Shown here piece after piece: positions 47,246 to 58,880 of a stretch of 64,000 nucleotides of DNA. The first letter of the stretch is position 1; the number at the start of each line of letters is the position of its first letter. The notes below the pieces were generated by a model. It was not told the origin of the DNA. It made no database searches and saw only the letters and a list, made by a program, of their open reading frames with translations. This DNA is from Chlamydoabsidia padenii (taxonomy: Eukaryota > Mucoromycota > Mucoromycetes > Mucorales > Cunninghamellaceae). A program made the position numbers and the translations under genes. The stretch lies in the NCBI GenBank assembly GCA_025330725.1, contig JAIWND010000003.1, forward strand, positions 372,001 through 436,000. Reading direction: 5' to 3'.

Positions 47246-50171
47246 ATGGATACAACTCTTATCAAAACAGGTAATACCCATGTCAACAGGTGGATTAACC
47301 AGAGCTGTATCATTATTCTTAAACTAAACTCCTTTTACTTTTTAATCAACAACGCGATGCCATTACTTGTCTTTGTGAATCAGTTAACAAACTCCAAGAC
47401 GCCTTTGCTACAGCTGGTGTTCACAATCCTGTTGATTTACCTCAAATTACTGTCATTGGATCTCAATCAAGTGGTAAAAGCTCTGTGTTGGTAGGGACTT
47501 TCTTCCTTGCGGTAGTGGTATTGTCACTCGCCGGCCTTTGGTAAGTGACAAACAACAAACTAGTGGCTCAACATATCGTACTTACTTTGTACTTCTTTTG
47601 ATTGATAGATATTGTAACTGATCAATCGTCCGGTTGATACAGAAGAAAAGGAAACGACAACAGCGGGTGATAACAAGGACAATGATAGTAGTGCTGGCAG
47701 TCTTACTGGTGATGACAATCAAGACGAATGGGATGAATTCCTACACTTACCGGGCCAAAAGTTCTACAAGTTTGATGAAATACGCGATGAAATTGTCTGC
47801 GACACAGAACTCAAGACGGGCAAGAACTTGGGTAAGCACTGAAAAATAGCAAGTAATGGATGAAAATGACCAATGATTTTTTTTTATATAGGTATCTCTC
47901 CTCAACCTATCACCTGCGTATCTTCTCACCCAATGTGCTTACTTTGACAATGGTGGATTTACCGGGATTTACAAAGGTAACCAACTTTATAGCGTCAATA
48001 ATTGTAAACCTAACTATCTCTTATTATTGTAGGTTCCGGTCGGTGATCAACCAAAAGAGATTGAAAAACAGATTAGGGAAATGTTGCTAAAATATAACAC
48101 AAAACCTAATGCAATCATATTGGCGGTAACAGCTTCAAACACTGACTTTGCAAATTCGGATGGTCTCAAAATGGCTCGGGAGGTGGATCCAGAAGGCTTA
48201 CGAACAATTGGTGTGCTCACAAAGATCGACTTGATGGATGAAGAAACGGATGTAATTGACATTTTGGCTGGCCGAGTGATTCCATTGCGTCTAGGTAATA
48301 GCTGTATTATAATTATTGAAAAAAAAAAAAAAAAGTCATAACCAATTTACTAATCATCATCTTGTTGTGTTTGCCCTATTAGGATATGTGCCTGTGGTAA
48401 ATCGTGGTCAGCGGGATATAGACAGCAAAAAAAGAATCAGCAAAGCATTGAAAGCCGAGCATCAATTCTTTGAAAATCATCAATCCTACAAAAGCAAGAC
48501 TCAATACTGTGGTACGCCATTCCTTGTCCAAAAACTAAACATGGCAAGTAATAATAGAGAGGCATTGATGTCAATTGTGTACTAATTCCTTTTGTAGATC
48601 TTGATGCACCATATTCGAACAACATTACCTGAAATTAAATCCAAGATTCAAGTAGCTTTGACAAACTACCAACAAGAACTTATCCAGCTGGGCGATCAAT
48701 TAGGTGAAGGTGAAGGTGGTCGAGCAAACCTGGTTTTAAACATCATCACTGAATTCTGGACAATCATCGATGGCAACTCCAACGATCTCTCTAGTTTTGA
48801 ACTATATGGTGGCGCGCGTATCAGCTTTGTATTTCATGAACTATACTCTAATGGCGTCAAAAGCATTGATCCTCTGGAACAAACAAAAGATTCTGACATT
48901 CGAACCATTCTATACAACTCGTCCGGATCCTCCCCTGCATTATTTGTGGCCACCACTGCTTTTAAAGTGATTATCAAACAACAGATTAAACGGTTGGAAG
49001 ACCTCAGTATTAAATGCATCAACATGGTATATGACGAACTGGTACGGATTCTTGGTCAACTCTTGACAAAACAGGTAACACCAAATTGTATACATTTATA
49101 ATCTATATTAACCAGTTATATTGGTAGTTCTTCAAACGATTCCTGCAAATGAAAGACAAGTTCCATCAAGTTGTGCTTGCCTTTTTTTTTAAAAAAAGCT
49201 GTTACTCCCACAACAAAATTGGTGACGGATCTGGTATCGTAAATATCCCCTCCCCTTCTCCCTCCTTGAATGCGGACTGTATGATCACTTGTTAACATAG
49301 TTTTTATATGAATGATATAGAATGGAATCATGTTATATTAACATTGCTCACCCTGACTTTTTAAATGGACACCAAGCTATTGCCATAGTAAACGAACAAC
49401 AATTACAAACAAAGTATCAATCTAGTGGCACCGAACATGGAAAACTTTCAAGTAGGAATCAGGCACATCATTCTCCTTCTTTATCTACCTCCGATGCTAA
49501 TCAACATCTGATCTCACCTAGCTCTGACAATGGATCCTTTTTTGGAAGCTTCTTTGTGGGTAACAAGAAAAATAAAAGGTCTGGTAGTGCTTTAATGGTC
49601 TCGTCTGTCTTGGATACCGTAAGTCTAAAATAAAACTGCTTCAATGTGCTTTATTTAAAAAAACCCTACTACTTATAACTGATATGTTTATTATTACAGC
49701 CTCCTGCTTCACTAAAGGCCACTGGTACATTATCTGACCGTGGACATATGGAAACAAAAGTTATCAGCAAGTGAATATGAGTATTCAACAAGAACCCGAA
49801 TCGAAATACATACTAACATGTCCCTGCATATGTTTTGTTTTGACCATTGCATATTATAGAGCTCTTGATTTAATCCTAGTACAATATTGTCAAACGAACA
49901 ATGATCTATATGGTGCCAAAAGCGATCATGCTGAATTTTGTCAGCCGGGCCAAAGAAGAACTCCAGCGGGAACTCCTTGCTGAACTGTACAAGGCGGACG
50001 TACTCGACAAACTCTTACAAGAATCAGACTTTACACAACAGCGACGAAAAGAATGCCAAAAAATGATTCAGGCAAGTCAAAACATGGAACTATATATGAC
50101 TTTTTTAACTAATCTTTACTCTTCCCATTTAGGCACTTCAAAAGGCAGATGAAATTGTAGCTTCAGTTTAA
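47246..50171 (+). pseudogene. VPS1: Broken copy of the dynamin-related GTPase VPS1
   Basis: Recognisable end to end: [21 protein letters not shown]-loop [31 protein letters not shown], the TKIDLMD G4 motif, [13 protein letters not shown] [14 protein letters not shown], the middle domain and a C-terminal GED ending DEIVASV. Lesions: after GKSSVL about 13-16 bases (encoding ENIVG) are missing and the frame shifts (about 47488); one base is lost in PIN-LRIFSPN (about 47911); a T9A7 run adds one base (about 49181-49196); and two in-frame stops, TAA at 49871 and TAG at 49877, interrupt the GED where the family has LLISSYFNIV. The first intron lacks a plausible acceptor. It could not make a working GTPase unless several lesions are sequencing errors. 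VPS1 drives vacuolar/endosomal and peroxisomal fission, so an intact paralogue is expected elsewhere. Confidence 0.85.
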
Positions 50172-50349
50172 ACTGAACTGATTAAAATGAATAGTCGGTT
50201 ATTACTAAAGTATAGCTTTTAGTATAGTTTATATTAATTAAAATGTTGAACAATAAAAACCATATTATATATCATATGTCTTTCGGATGCTCCGTTTGTT
50301 TGGAGTTCCAACCATGCAAAAGGATCGTCCTCTTGCACTCCAAAAAACA

Positions 50350-50361
50350 TTTAAATCCCGC
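50350..50361 (+). promoter_or_regulatory. AAATCCCG element, copy 13 (TTTAAATCCCGC)
   Basis: About 102 bases upstream of the SLC35F-like ATG, on its coding strand, directly before the poly-T/(CT)n leader. Confidence 0.5.
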
Positions 50362-50399
50362 TCCGCTCCTTATTTAATTTTTTTTTTCTGCCCCACATC

Positions 50400-50402
<3 letters not shown>

Positions 50403-50446
<44 letters not shown>
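50403..50446 (+). repeat. (CT)n microsatellite, about 44 bases
   Basis: Uninterrupted CT repeat in the 5' leader of the SLC35F-like gene. Confidence 0.88.
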
Positions 50447-50448
<2 letters not shown>

Positions 50449-50462
50449 TTACATGATCATAC

Positions 50463-51226
50463 ATGATGCTATCTGGTTACTTTGACAAGATATGGATCCT
50501 CCCACTTTGCCTTGGGCAACTACTCTCTTTATGCATCACTGGCACCAGCTCAGCATCCTCAGCACTTTGGCAGCGACACCAAATTAATATCCCCTTCACA
50601 CAAAATGCTTGCATGTATTCTTTATTGGCTTTGATTTACGGATCCTGGCATCACTATAACAATAAAACATCAATACAACAACAACATGGTGATAGGCAAC
50701 AAAGACAAACAGCATGCCCACCACCTTGGTCGATCTCTCAATCAACATACTCTACTTACCTAGGTAAACCCATGTGCATAAATCACTAGTGTCACTTGTA
50801 CAAACTCCTTACAACTTGTCTTCTTGTAGTCATTCTTTTCTCTGTGGTGGATGTCCAAGGTAAGGTAGAACAAAAGTAGGTGGCATATTAACAAAAAGTC
50901 GTTGTACTGATTTTTAACAAAAAAAAAAAAAGCTAATGTATTGGTGGTGATTGCATTCAAGAGCACCTCGGTATTATCAGCCTTGATCATCTCCTCCTGG
51001 ACTCTCCCGTGCATCATGCTACTATCGGTTTCCTTGCTCAAGACAAAATACCACAGTGTTCATTTTTTGGCTGTTGGACTTGGTTTGATTGGTTTATTCT
51101 TACTGATATGGGGTGATACCATGGCGTTACGGGACGATAAGGGTGATTCTGACCATAGCTGGTGGGGTGATCTTCTTTGCGTAAGTACTGGCATGAATGG
51201 TAAATTAAATATAGTCTCACTCTCTC

Positions 51227-51285
<59 letters not shown>

Positions 51286-52035
51286 TATAGCTTACCAGTG
51301 CCACATTGTACGCCATCAGTAATGTGACTGAAGAATACCTGGTCCATCACTTTACTACTCAAGACTTTCTTTATCGAATTGGATTGGCTGGAATGATTCA
51401 AAGTGGAATGCTGGCGTAAGTAATAAAAAGAGATGACTGAATGAACCTATTGCTGTGGAATACTTGAACTTTTTTCTTTCGCAATAGATTCTATTTTGAA
51501 TACGACATGTTGGTTTCCATCAGCTGGTCAAGGTACAATGGTAAGGAACTGTGCACGGTGGCATAATCACTTGATCACTTAGACATTCTTCTTTTTTTTT
51601 TTTTTATATCCTATAGTTCCTTTGGTCCTTCTCTATGTCATCTGCTTATTCTCAATGTATTCTCTGGTTCCTCTGATCTACCGAATGTGTGGTGCAACTT
51701 TTGTCAGCATGAGTCTGATGACCAGCAATTTTTACTCTCTATTGATTGGACTCTTGTTTTTGGATGCAAAGGTAAAGGATGATGCTTTTATTATAGGAGG
51801 AATAACTAATCTATTTGACGTGTAGATGCCTCCTTTATACCCGTTGGCCTACTTTTTGGTCATCATTGGCGCCACTCTTTACAATATGACCAGTCCTCCA
51901 GTTTACCACCAACGTTACCATCAACCTTTACATAACCAATGCTACGATCGCGAATACCAAACCTTTAATCAAACCGGATCATCATCAATAAATCAGCATG
52001 ACTCTTGTCAGCACTCTCAACAGTTAGATGTTTAG
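50463..52035 (+). CDS. SLC35F1/F2-like drug/metabolite-superfamily transporter, 373 aa, seven exons
   Basis: Exons 50463-50763, 50830-50859, 50933-51180, 51291-51415, 51488-51540, 51617-51771 and 51826-52035 sum to 1122 bases. The protein has about ten hydrophobic spans in the SLC35F layout: LPLCLGQLLSLCITGTSSAS, VILFSVVDVQANVLVVIAFK, TSVLSALIISSWTLPCIMLL, KYHSVHFLAVGLGLIGLFLL, LTSATLYAISNVTEEYLVHH, IGLAGMIQSGMLA and the C-terminal GATFVSMSLMTSNFYSLLIG and PLYPLAYFLVIIGATLYNMT. SNVTEEYLV is a family signature. Substrate unknown; animal SLC35F2 imports queuosine-type nucleosides and some drugs. Intron 3 contains about 54 consecutive T. Confidence 0.9.
51231..51284 (+). repeat. Poly-T tract, about 54 bases, inside an intron
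   Basis: Lies just upstream of the GTATAG acceptor of intron 3 in the SLC35F-like gene and replaces the usual short polypyrimidine tract. Confidence 0.85.
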
Positions 52036-52923
52036 AATCCCTTGTAGTTTATAGATCCACTCGTATATATTTACACAATAAACTATTTTACCTATTCCCA
52101 CTTTGTATCTGTCTTTTTTTTTATTTTTATTTTTATAATGTTATTGTTTTAGGACAAAGACATATTACTTTTGCCCTGGCTGTATCGGACAGCGATTTGC
52201 ATAAATGAATCCACATGACCACTACCATATAATGTATCGATATAGTCAATTTGTTAGACAAAGCGTAATAATGTTAAATCCTGATATTTCTTTATTATAC
52301 ACAGCAATATATACAAACTATTCTATAACTATAAACTAACCTCCCCCAAAGAGAGAGGGAGTGGATACAGCGCTATTTTCACACCAGGACACCATTCTAC
52401 ATCAAACCGTTTCCTTGATTTTCCGAGTTATAAAGTCTACCCCACACAAGATGTACCTAGAGTTGTACCCCAAACCCGCTATACCAAGTATTTTGTTGAT
52501 CAAAGAAGTTGCCCTTGTCGTTCATTACAATCACAAGCGCTGATGTTTCCGATAAAGAAAAGTAATGTCAATCGGTCCTTTTGTTGCCAATATAGGATGC
52601 AGTCGATTCATTGTAGTTGAATCCACCTATTGCCAATTCTACAGACTTATGTCAACTTGTCCAAACGAAGGTCTTTTAGGAGTGAATCATCTAAGAAGAC
52701 AAAAAAAAAAAAGTTACTGTCAAGGCACTTTATTGATTTAATGATCCTTACCTGGTCAGCGCAATCGAGTATGGTTATAACAAATGTTCCTTGATGAATG
52801 AGACAAATTTATTGAGAGAGAGCCTTCAGCATAGTTGAAATAGCTTAGTGTGATGTATGGTTCTGTAATTAGTGAAAGAAAAAAAGGAACCCCGCTTTTC
52901 CCCCTTCTTTCCAAGACATCCAT

Positions 52924-52938
52924 GCCGGGATTTGAAAA
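52924..52938 (-). promoter_or_regulatory. AAATCCCG element, copy 14 (GCCGGGATTTGAAAA)
   Basis: Exact core in a region with no recognised gene. It may mark a lost or unrecognised transcription unit. Confidence 0.42.
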
Positions 52939-53432
52939 TAGCACAATGTTTCCCACATTCTTTTAAATGGATTAGGTCAAGTGCTTGTGCGATAAGAATA
53001 TGGTACGAGTGGAATCCAATGGACCCAACAGTTTGGCTCAGGAAGTATTTAAACAGTACTACCATCAATGCTCCATAAAAGGATGATTTTCACTTTCCCT
53101 CCCCCCCAAAGAAAAAAAAATGTGGTACGATTATCACGGACACACAATCGTACTCTTGTAACTTTTTATCCTATTTCATTCATGCAAATGGGATCCAAGA
53201 TATTACAAGTGTCAAAAGGGTTGTGCACACGTGGAATACTCCATCATGCCCACGACTAGCACAAATCAGTATGAAAGGTTCAAACCCCGATATGTATCAC
53301 CCGTGATGTTTGGTGTCTGATTATCCTTATTGGTTCCAAGAATTTGCACTCCCTGCTCGTCATCATTAATAGTACAAAAAGAGAGGAAACGTGCCGAATG
53401 ATAAATAATGACCATCCGATCAAAAAAGGTTC

Positions 53433-53439
<7 letters not shown>

Positions 53440-53474
<35 letters not shown>
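53440..53474 (+). repeat. Poly-T tract, about 35 bases
   Basis: Pure T run in the gene-poor spacer. Confidence 0.8.
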
Positions 53475-53475
<1 letters not shown>

Positions 53476-53683
53476 ATGGTGGCAAAGTCTTAAAAGCGTT
53501 TTTTTAACATTGACAGAGCTAATCCCGGAAATCATCCACTTTCTACAGTATCGGGACTTGAATTTATACACGTTTGATTATGGGTCCTCTGCTATTATAA
53601 TGCTCCCCGATCTCCTTACTTTGATTCTTATTGGCTAGATTTACAATCCATTATATAAGAATCTGGTAAGAAGAAAAAAAAAT

Positions 53684-53696
53684 GCCGGGATTTGAA
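53684..53696 (-). promoter_or_regulatory. AAATCCCG element, copy 15 (GCCGGGATTTGAA)
   Basis: Exact core; nearest gene is the C2H2 factor, whose 3' end is 219 bases away, so it is not in that gene's promoter. Confidence 0.42.
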
Positions 53697-53914
53697 TATG
53701 CATATATTGACTTTCTCAAGATTGGACTTCCTATGTTTATGTACAACAATGGAAGATTGATTTCTTTTTATTTAATTACTATAACAAAATAAAGATGACT
53801 ATGTATACTAGTTTTGAGAATGATAAAAAAAGAATATTAATCTGGGTCTTCTCATCAAGAGAAAGGAGGGAGGTGATTGCAATTGAAGAGGCGCTTTAAA
53901 AAGCATGAAAATGA

Positions 53915-54808
53915 TCATGGCGAGGTTAGTGAAGATGCAGAAGATACCAAAGTGGGTGATGATGACGATGATGATGATGATGACGACGATGATGATGATT
54001 TTCTCTTTTTCCGACTACCCATTGATCGTGAGCAAGTGGGTATCGATGAAGTATCTACCCGTTGATGTCGATTGAGGGCATCCTGTCTAGCAAATGACTT
54101 GTTACAAAACTGGCACATGTATGGTTTGATTCCTAAATGTAACTTGGCATGTCGGTTTCGGTCATGTTGGCGCGCGAAAGATTTGGAACACAAGGGGCAT
54201 TCAAAGGGGCGTTCGGCTGTATGTGTGCGTCGATGTGATTTCAAATTATAAGGTCGAGTGAAGGTTTTATCACAATTCGGATAATCACACCGATAGTTGT
54301 TATTAGATTTACTAGATAATGCTGCTGATTTGCTCTTTGTTGCTCTTTTCGGATCAGAGTGGTAGTTTATGGAGGAGGGTATGTGTTTGGGAGGAGGCGT
54401 GAGCTGGAGGTTGACGAGGTTGGGTGCATAGGGTAGATCATTGATTTTTTTTTGCTTCTTGCCGAGGAATTTTTTCTTTTTGCTGTCGACGGTGGTTAAA
54501 ATACTTTGCTCCTTTTGATCCAGTGAATGTGATTTTACTGTATGAGGCTGTAAAAGAGGTGGGACCTTTTCCGCCTCGATGATGGTATTGGTAGGTGAAG
54601 GAAAACAAGTGATGGTATTATGCTGTTGTGGTGGATGATAAGATAGAGTAGGTGGGAACTGAGGGTTGGGTGAGAGCAAGCCAGTATAAAAATCACTAGG
54701 TCGGGACTCGAAATCGGAGTTTAATAATGGCTGTTCATGCAACTCTGTAAAGGACGGTACGTTGATGTTATCAAATAAAAAAAAAAGATATGGGTCCGAG
54801 CATTCCAT
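53915..54808 (-). CDS. Crz1-like C2H2 zinc-finger transcription factor, 297 aa, single exon
   Basis: Begins [20 protein letters not shown]; residues 1-165 are disordered (Pro/Ser/Asn-rich). Three C2H2 fingers follow: [20 protein letters not shown] with [25 protein letters not shown] with [23 protein letters not shown]. The [20 protein letters not shown] and [10 protein letters not shown] linkers are those of Crz1, the calcineurin-responsive regulator. The third finger has RHQRVD where RHQRVH is expected; a Cys ten residues on (TSSIPTC) may supply the fourth ligand, as in some fungal Crz1-type fingers. A Ser run of 14 (a GAT/GAC repeat on the plus strand) lies near the C-terminus. No calcineurin-docking motif was identified. 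Confidence 0.87.
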   Translation of the reverse strand: MECSDPYLFFLFDNINVPSFTELHEQPLLNSDFESRPSDFYTGLLSPNPQFPPTLSYHPPQQHNTITCFPSPTNTIIEAEKVPPLLQPHTVKSHSLDQKEQSILTTVDSKKKKFLGKKQKKINDLPYAPNLVNLQLTPPPKHIPSSINYHSDPKRATKSKSAALSSKSNNNYRCDYPNCDKTFTRPYNLKSHRRTHTAERPFECPLCSKSFARQHDRNRHAKLHLGIKPYMCQFCNKSFARQDALNRHQRVDTSSIPTCSRSMGSRKKRKSSSSSSSSSSSSSSPTLVSSASSLTSP

Positions 54809-54985
54809 GATTGAAAGTAGTAAAGTAAAGAGAAAGTAGAGAGAGAGAAGTAAAAGAAAAAAGAAAAAAGAAAGAGCAGAAACTAAAAAGTCCCCAAAAT
54901 ATGTATCACAAAATGAGAGTCGCCACTCACTTTCTTAACCCATTTACTGTCCACAAGTAAGATTACACATGACACGATCCCACTT

Positions 54986-55027
<42 letters not shown>

Positions 55028-55843
55028 CAATTTCTTGTTACACATTCATGATACGCAGGCTGTTTTGAGCCCTCGCGCGATTTAAAGCCTAACTTCCGCC
55101 CGGCTAACTCTCCTGATCCCCCCACAAAGATCTAAATGCATCAATAAAGTTAACCACCATTTTATTGATAAGAGGTGAGTCCAAGAGGGAGAGGTGGACA
55201 AACCATGGTTTTCCTTTCCTGGAACACTGATCGCTGGCTGCTATATTAAGAAATCTTTCTCTTTGAAACATCTTGGGGGGGGGAGAGAGGAAAGGAAGAT
55301 CCCCTCTCTGATGAACGTTCCTCAAATCAAACGCCGCTCGCATTGGGCCATGCAAAAAAAAAAAAAAAAAAAAAGAGTCCCCCCCACACAAAAAAAGTAT
55401 AGAGCTTCCCCAATATTTTGGTGATAACCTCACCTTATACTATGGAAGAGGATGTCTAAACCATTCACTCCTTATGTAATATTGAAAGTGTGCACAAAAA
55501 GGCAATCGAAACACTTGCCTTTCTCCTTGCACACAGAGTGTACTCCATTATAGAAAGGACCATCATCCTTTTACTATCAACACCATTATCGTGATTCATT
55601 AATGTGTAATTTTCTGATCTGCACCCCATCATTGTTCGGCTGTCAGGCACATACTTTAATTTCCTTTGTCTCGGCCCAATCATGTTACACACATATTTAA
55701 ATTCCGTCGTAACTGCGCGCCCCTACACCATAAATCATAAATCATAAATAGACAAGGTATTTTTATTTAATGTATTCACAAATAAGAGAGTGTTAATAAA
55801 TATGAGACAGTATGTAAAAGAGGGAGGGAGGGAGGAATAATGA
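54809..55843. other. Gene-poor spacer with low-complexity DNA
   Basis: GA-rich leader of the zinc-finger gene, a poly-T tract of about 38 bases (54987-55024), and scattered open frames at 55104-55433 and 55465-55692 that look non-coding. A degenerate element (TCAAACGCCG) is near 55326. Confidence 0.5.
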
Positions 55844-56042
55844 CTATGGTTTGGTGATCAATGAGGAGATATTCATAAAGGAGGATTTGTGAGTGGAAGG
55901 GGAAGAAGGTGGGCCATTGGGTTCATTCATCGCCATACCATTTATGTTTACCGCTAAAGAAGTGGAGATCAAATCAATAATGTTATTGATATCTATTGAT
56001 CAAAAAGAGAATCAATACCTATACGTCCAATTCCCTCTCTCT

Positions 56043-56079
<37 letters not shown>

Positions 56080-58310
56080 CTTACCTTTTCCACCCGTTGA
56101 ATGATCAGGCTCCATTGATGATTTTTGCCGCTTGTCATCTCCACGCCAACATGTATCCATTTGTACCGATTGTGAAACGTTTGGTGAAGATGACAAAGCA
56201 CTGGGTGATGCCGATCGTTTGACTGCGGTCCGATTTGTCTGATTGATGTCTGATTGGTGTCCGTTGTAGAAAACAAAGGATGGTGCGTTGATCTTGGTGG
56301 CATAGTCATCATCATAGTTTTTCATCTTTAACTTGTAACCACTGTAGTGTCGACTGATATCGTAGGTTGTCATCCAAGGTTCGGGCCAACAGGTTAATAA
56401 CTATTAAGTAACAAAACAAAAGATTAAATCATCATCCCTTATTGAATATCGTGTGGAATACCTTGATATACATGTCTCTTCTTGCTCTTTTTTCCGGAAC
56501 TACATTCCCGGGTTTATCCATCAACGTGCTAAAAAAGAAAAGAAAATGTGATGTGATTTATTAGTCTATTAAAGTCTTTTGATTATGGTGATGATTATTT
56601 CAACTTACGCTATTTCATTGGATAAGGATACAGTATGCATGTGTAATGTCAGAATGTCATACATTGATTTGCGAATTGCCAAACTACACTTGAATTTCCG
56701 TTCGATTGGTGGTGAATTTCTCCATTCTGGATTTGTTTCTAGTAATGTATAATACCAACACAAAGTTAATAAAGTAGATCATGCCTTTTTATCATCTGCC
56801 TGAATAGACAACTATTTACGTTGTTTCGACACCTTTTTTTCGTATTCTTGTATATGTAATGGCATGAGTTCGTTTACCGCTTGTGTCAGTTTTTCTTTCA
56901 GCTTGTCGATTTCTTGTTGGAATCTGTTAACAGCACTGGGCCCTGATTTGGTGACCAAGTATTTCTATTATTGATAAATTAAAATGGTGAGTATGTCTTG
57001 CCCCCCCCTTTTTTTTTCATTGTCTTACCCGCATAGTATACCGGTTGTAGGGCAAAATAGTGACGAGATGAGCCACCACATTGTCGTTCACCTTGTGAAA
57101 AGTGTCAAACATGACAGATCCAATTTTCAGCATAGTCAGGCGTAAAGATGGTGGGAATTTGGATTTTTCTTCAAATGATAACATCTGTCGGCCTTGTCGT
57201 AGTTCATCCATCAAGACTTCCAATTTAGGCGTCAAAGGTTGCAGGTAATTTGTGGTTGTTGGAAAAGGTATCGATGGCGAGTGGTTTGTCGCTGAGGTAT
57301 CGGGTAAAGGTAAAGTAGTGATCGGCTCGAATGTGACTGATTGGCTGTCTATGCTTGTTGTTGACGATGCAGAACAAGAAGATGCTGTATCCACGTTGTG
57401 TATATCTGGTGTGGGTGTATTGAAATATGACGATCTAATCGGTTGTTTGCCCTTTGTATTGTTGTCATATTCGGGTGGTGATGGTGATTTGTCAACGTGG
57501 AATAGGCCTTTCAAAGGTGCTGGGTTGATGGTGATCTTGGGGTTGTCCATTTCATCCTCGGTTTCTTCGTTATCTTCGCTGTCTGATATTTCGATTGGAT
57601 TCGTCAAGGTGGTGAGCTGTTGATTTGGTATTGGTGTCGTTTCGGGTGGTGATGCTTCTACTGTTCCTGAGGTTGGTTTAGCTGCTGTTCCTGTTGATCG
57701 AGTTGCCGTTTCCGTTGTTGATGCGCCAGTGGCTGTGTACTTTCTTACAGTTGATTTTTTCTTTTGAATCAAAGGACTGGTCAACATAAAAAGTTAGTAT
57801 TATGGTCAACTCCACCAACCAACCAAGACTTACATAATCGGTCCATCCAAGGCTCCATGATATACAAAGAATCCGTCATCGTCAAGTGGTGAGTATGCGT
57901 AAGGTTCATCCAGCATCATATCACTATCGTCAATAAAAGGATCTTCATAGTCGTATTCATCAGGTTTACCGTCTCTCTGAAAAAAAAAAAAAAAAACAAT
58001 TAAGAGATAGAGGGTCAGTTAGACAAATCGTAAGTATCATATTATAACTTACGTTTGGAGTAGCATCTTCAGTACCGGAATCCACTTCTTCGTCACCTGG
58101 ATTCAAATCGTATTTGGCGGCACGTTCCAAAAGAGCCAAGTAGTAACTATCCTGTTCTTGATCAAGAGTCGTAGAGGAAGGTGCCAGCAGGGACGACGAC
58201 TGTTGAATCGTTTTTTCATGTCGTTTTAACAGTTCAGGATAGGAAAAGACAATGGACTTTTTTGAGTCAAAATCAACCCGTAGTCTAATGGAGTGACCAG
58301 CGCCCACCAT
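55844..58310 (-). CDS. HPC2: HPC2/ubinuclein, HIR histone-chaperone subunit, 638 aa, eight exons
   Basis: Exons 58310-58053, 57976-57834, 57776-57029, 56964-56820, 56738-56609, 56528-56462, 56400-56085 and 55953-55844 sum to 1917 bases. The diagnostic HRD (Hpc2-related) domain is DEYDYEDPFIDDSDMMLDEP followed by YSPLDDDGFFVYHGAL, which in human UBN1 contacts histone H3.3. A Ser/Thr/Pro linker of about 150 residues includes IEISDSEDNEETEDEMDNP, a SUMO-interaction-like stretch. The ubinuclein middle domain is then seen (LEVLMDELRQGRQMLSFEEK, LRLTMLKIGSVMFDTFHKV, AHLVTILPYNRYTMRKYLVT). The HIR complex deposits H3-H4 independently of replication. The N-terminus before the HRD is shorter than in UBN1. 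The gene is divergent from FZO1. Confidence 0.9.
56047..56075 (+). repeat. Poly-T tract in the last HPC2 intron
   Basis: About 29 T on the plus strand, preceded by (CT)n; on the coding strand it is a poly-A/GA tract. Confidence 0.8.
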
Positions 58311-58391
58311 GGATTTTGTTGTCTGTCGTTTGCAAGAAAGAAAGACAATAAAAGGCAGAATGAAACGAATTGCTCAAAAGATCCAAAATTA

Positions 58392-58404
58392 TTGAAATCC
58401 CGCC
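58392..58404 (+). promoter_or_regulatory. AAATCCCG element, copy 16 (TTGAAATCCCGCC)
   Basis: About 82 bases upstream of the HPC2 ATG, in opposite orientation to that gene. Confidence 0.5.
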
Positions 58405-58590
58405 ACCAATCAAAGGAGTGGATTTTTTTTTTTTTTTTGGTCAATGATATTCAAGTATGTCTTTGTTTTTCACAATGCAAAAACAATCAAAGAAAGAGGT
58501 GTCGATAATACTTACAAATAAATAAAAAAAGTAAAACTTGCCCATCTTTAATGATTTGTATACCATACTTTTGTCATGCCATAAATCGGA

Positions 58591-58604
58591 GCGGGATTTG
58601 AAAA
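58591..58604 (-). promoter_or_regulatory. AAATCCCG element, copy 17 (TTTTCAAATCCCGC)
   Basis: About 280 bases from both the HPC2 and FZO1 start codons, in a shared divergent promoter. Confidence 0.48.
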
Positions 58605-58880
58605 TTGCTTATTTGATTGGTTAAAAAGAAACTTCTATATAACTTCCCATCGGAACGACTGATTCTTTTTTGTCTTCTCTCTCTTTCTTTTTGATATACA
58701 CACACATTCTGTCTTTTTTATAGTGTAAGTTGCAATAACAAAAGATAATACTTCTTGTGCCTTTTTCTAATTGAAAAACATGATACTTACAAAGAAATCT
58801 CCTTTTTAAAAGGTTGATCCTTTTGTCTCCTTTCTATAGATTGATACAACACATATAACCAATTTGGAATACACTTCACC

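Larger units (their letters stand above)
50171..50462. other. Promoter of the SLC35F gene
   Basis: Exact element at 50350-50361, then TTTTTTTTTCTGCCCC and a (CT)n run leading to the ATG. Confidence 0.6.
52036..53914. other. Long gene-poor spacer
   Basis: No gene could be supported on either strand in 1.9 kb. Exact elements at 52924 and 53684 and a degenerate one (GGTTCAAACCCCG, 53277-53289) are present. A poly-T tract of about 35 bases lies near 53440-53474. A minus-strand spliced fragment (about 52640-52800, LDCADQ/MIHS-stop) and a plus-strand open piece at 52360-52540 look like leftovers of genes. Confidence 0.45.
58311..58880. other. Divergent promoter region, HPC2 / FZO1
   Basis: Two exact elements in opposite orientation about 200 bases apart and facing each other, then the pyrimidine-rich FZO1 leader. 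Confidence 0.6.

Noticed and set aside
53277..53289. Possible tRNA T-arm (GGTTCAAACCCCG)
   Set aside because: No acceptor, D or anticodon arms can be folded around it; it fits the degenerate element family better.
55104..55433. Minus-strand ORF MRLSPKYWGSSILFLCGGDS...
   Set aside because: Contains a translated poly-A run, has no leader or splice structure and matches nothing known.
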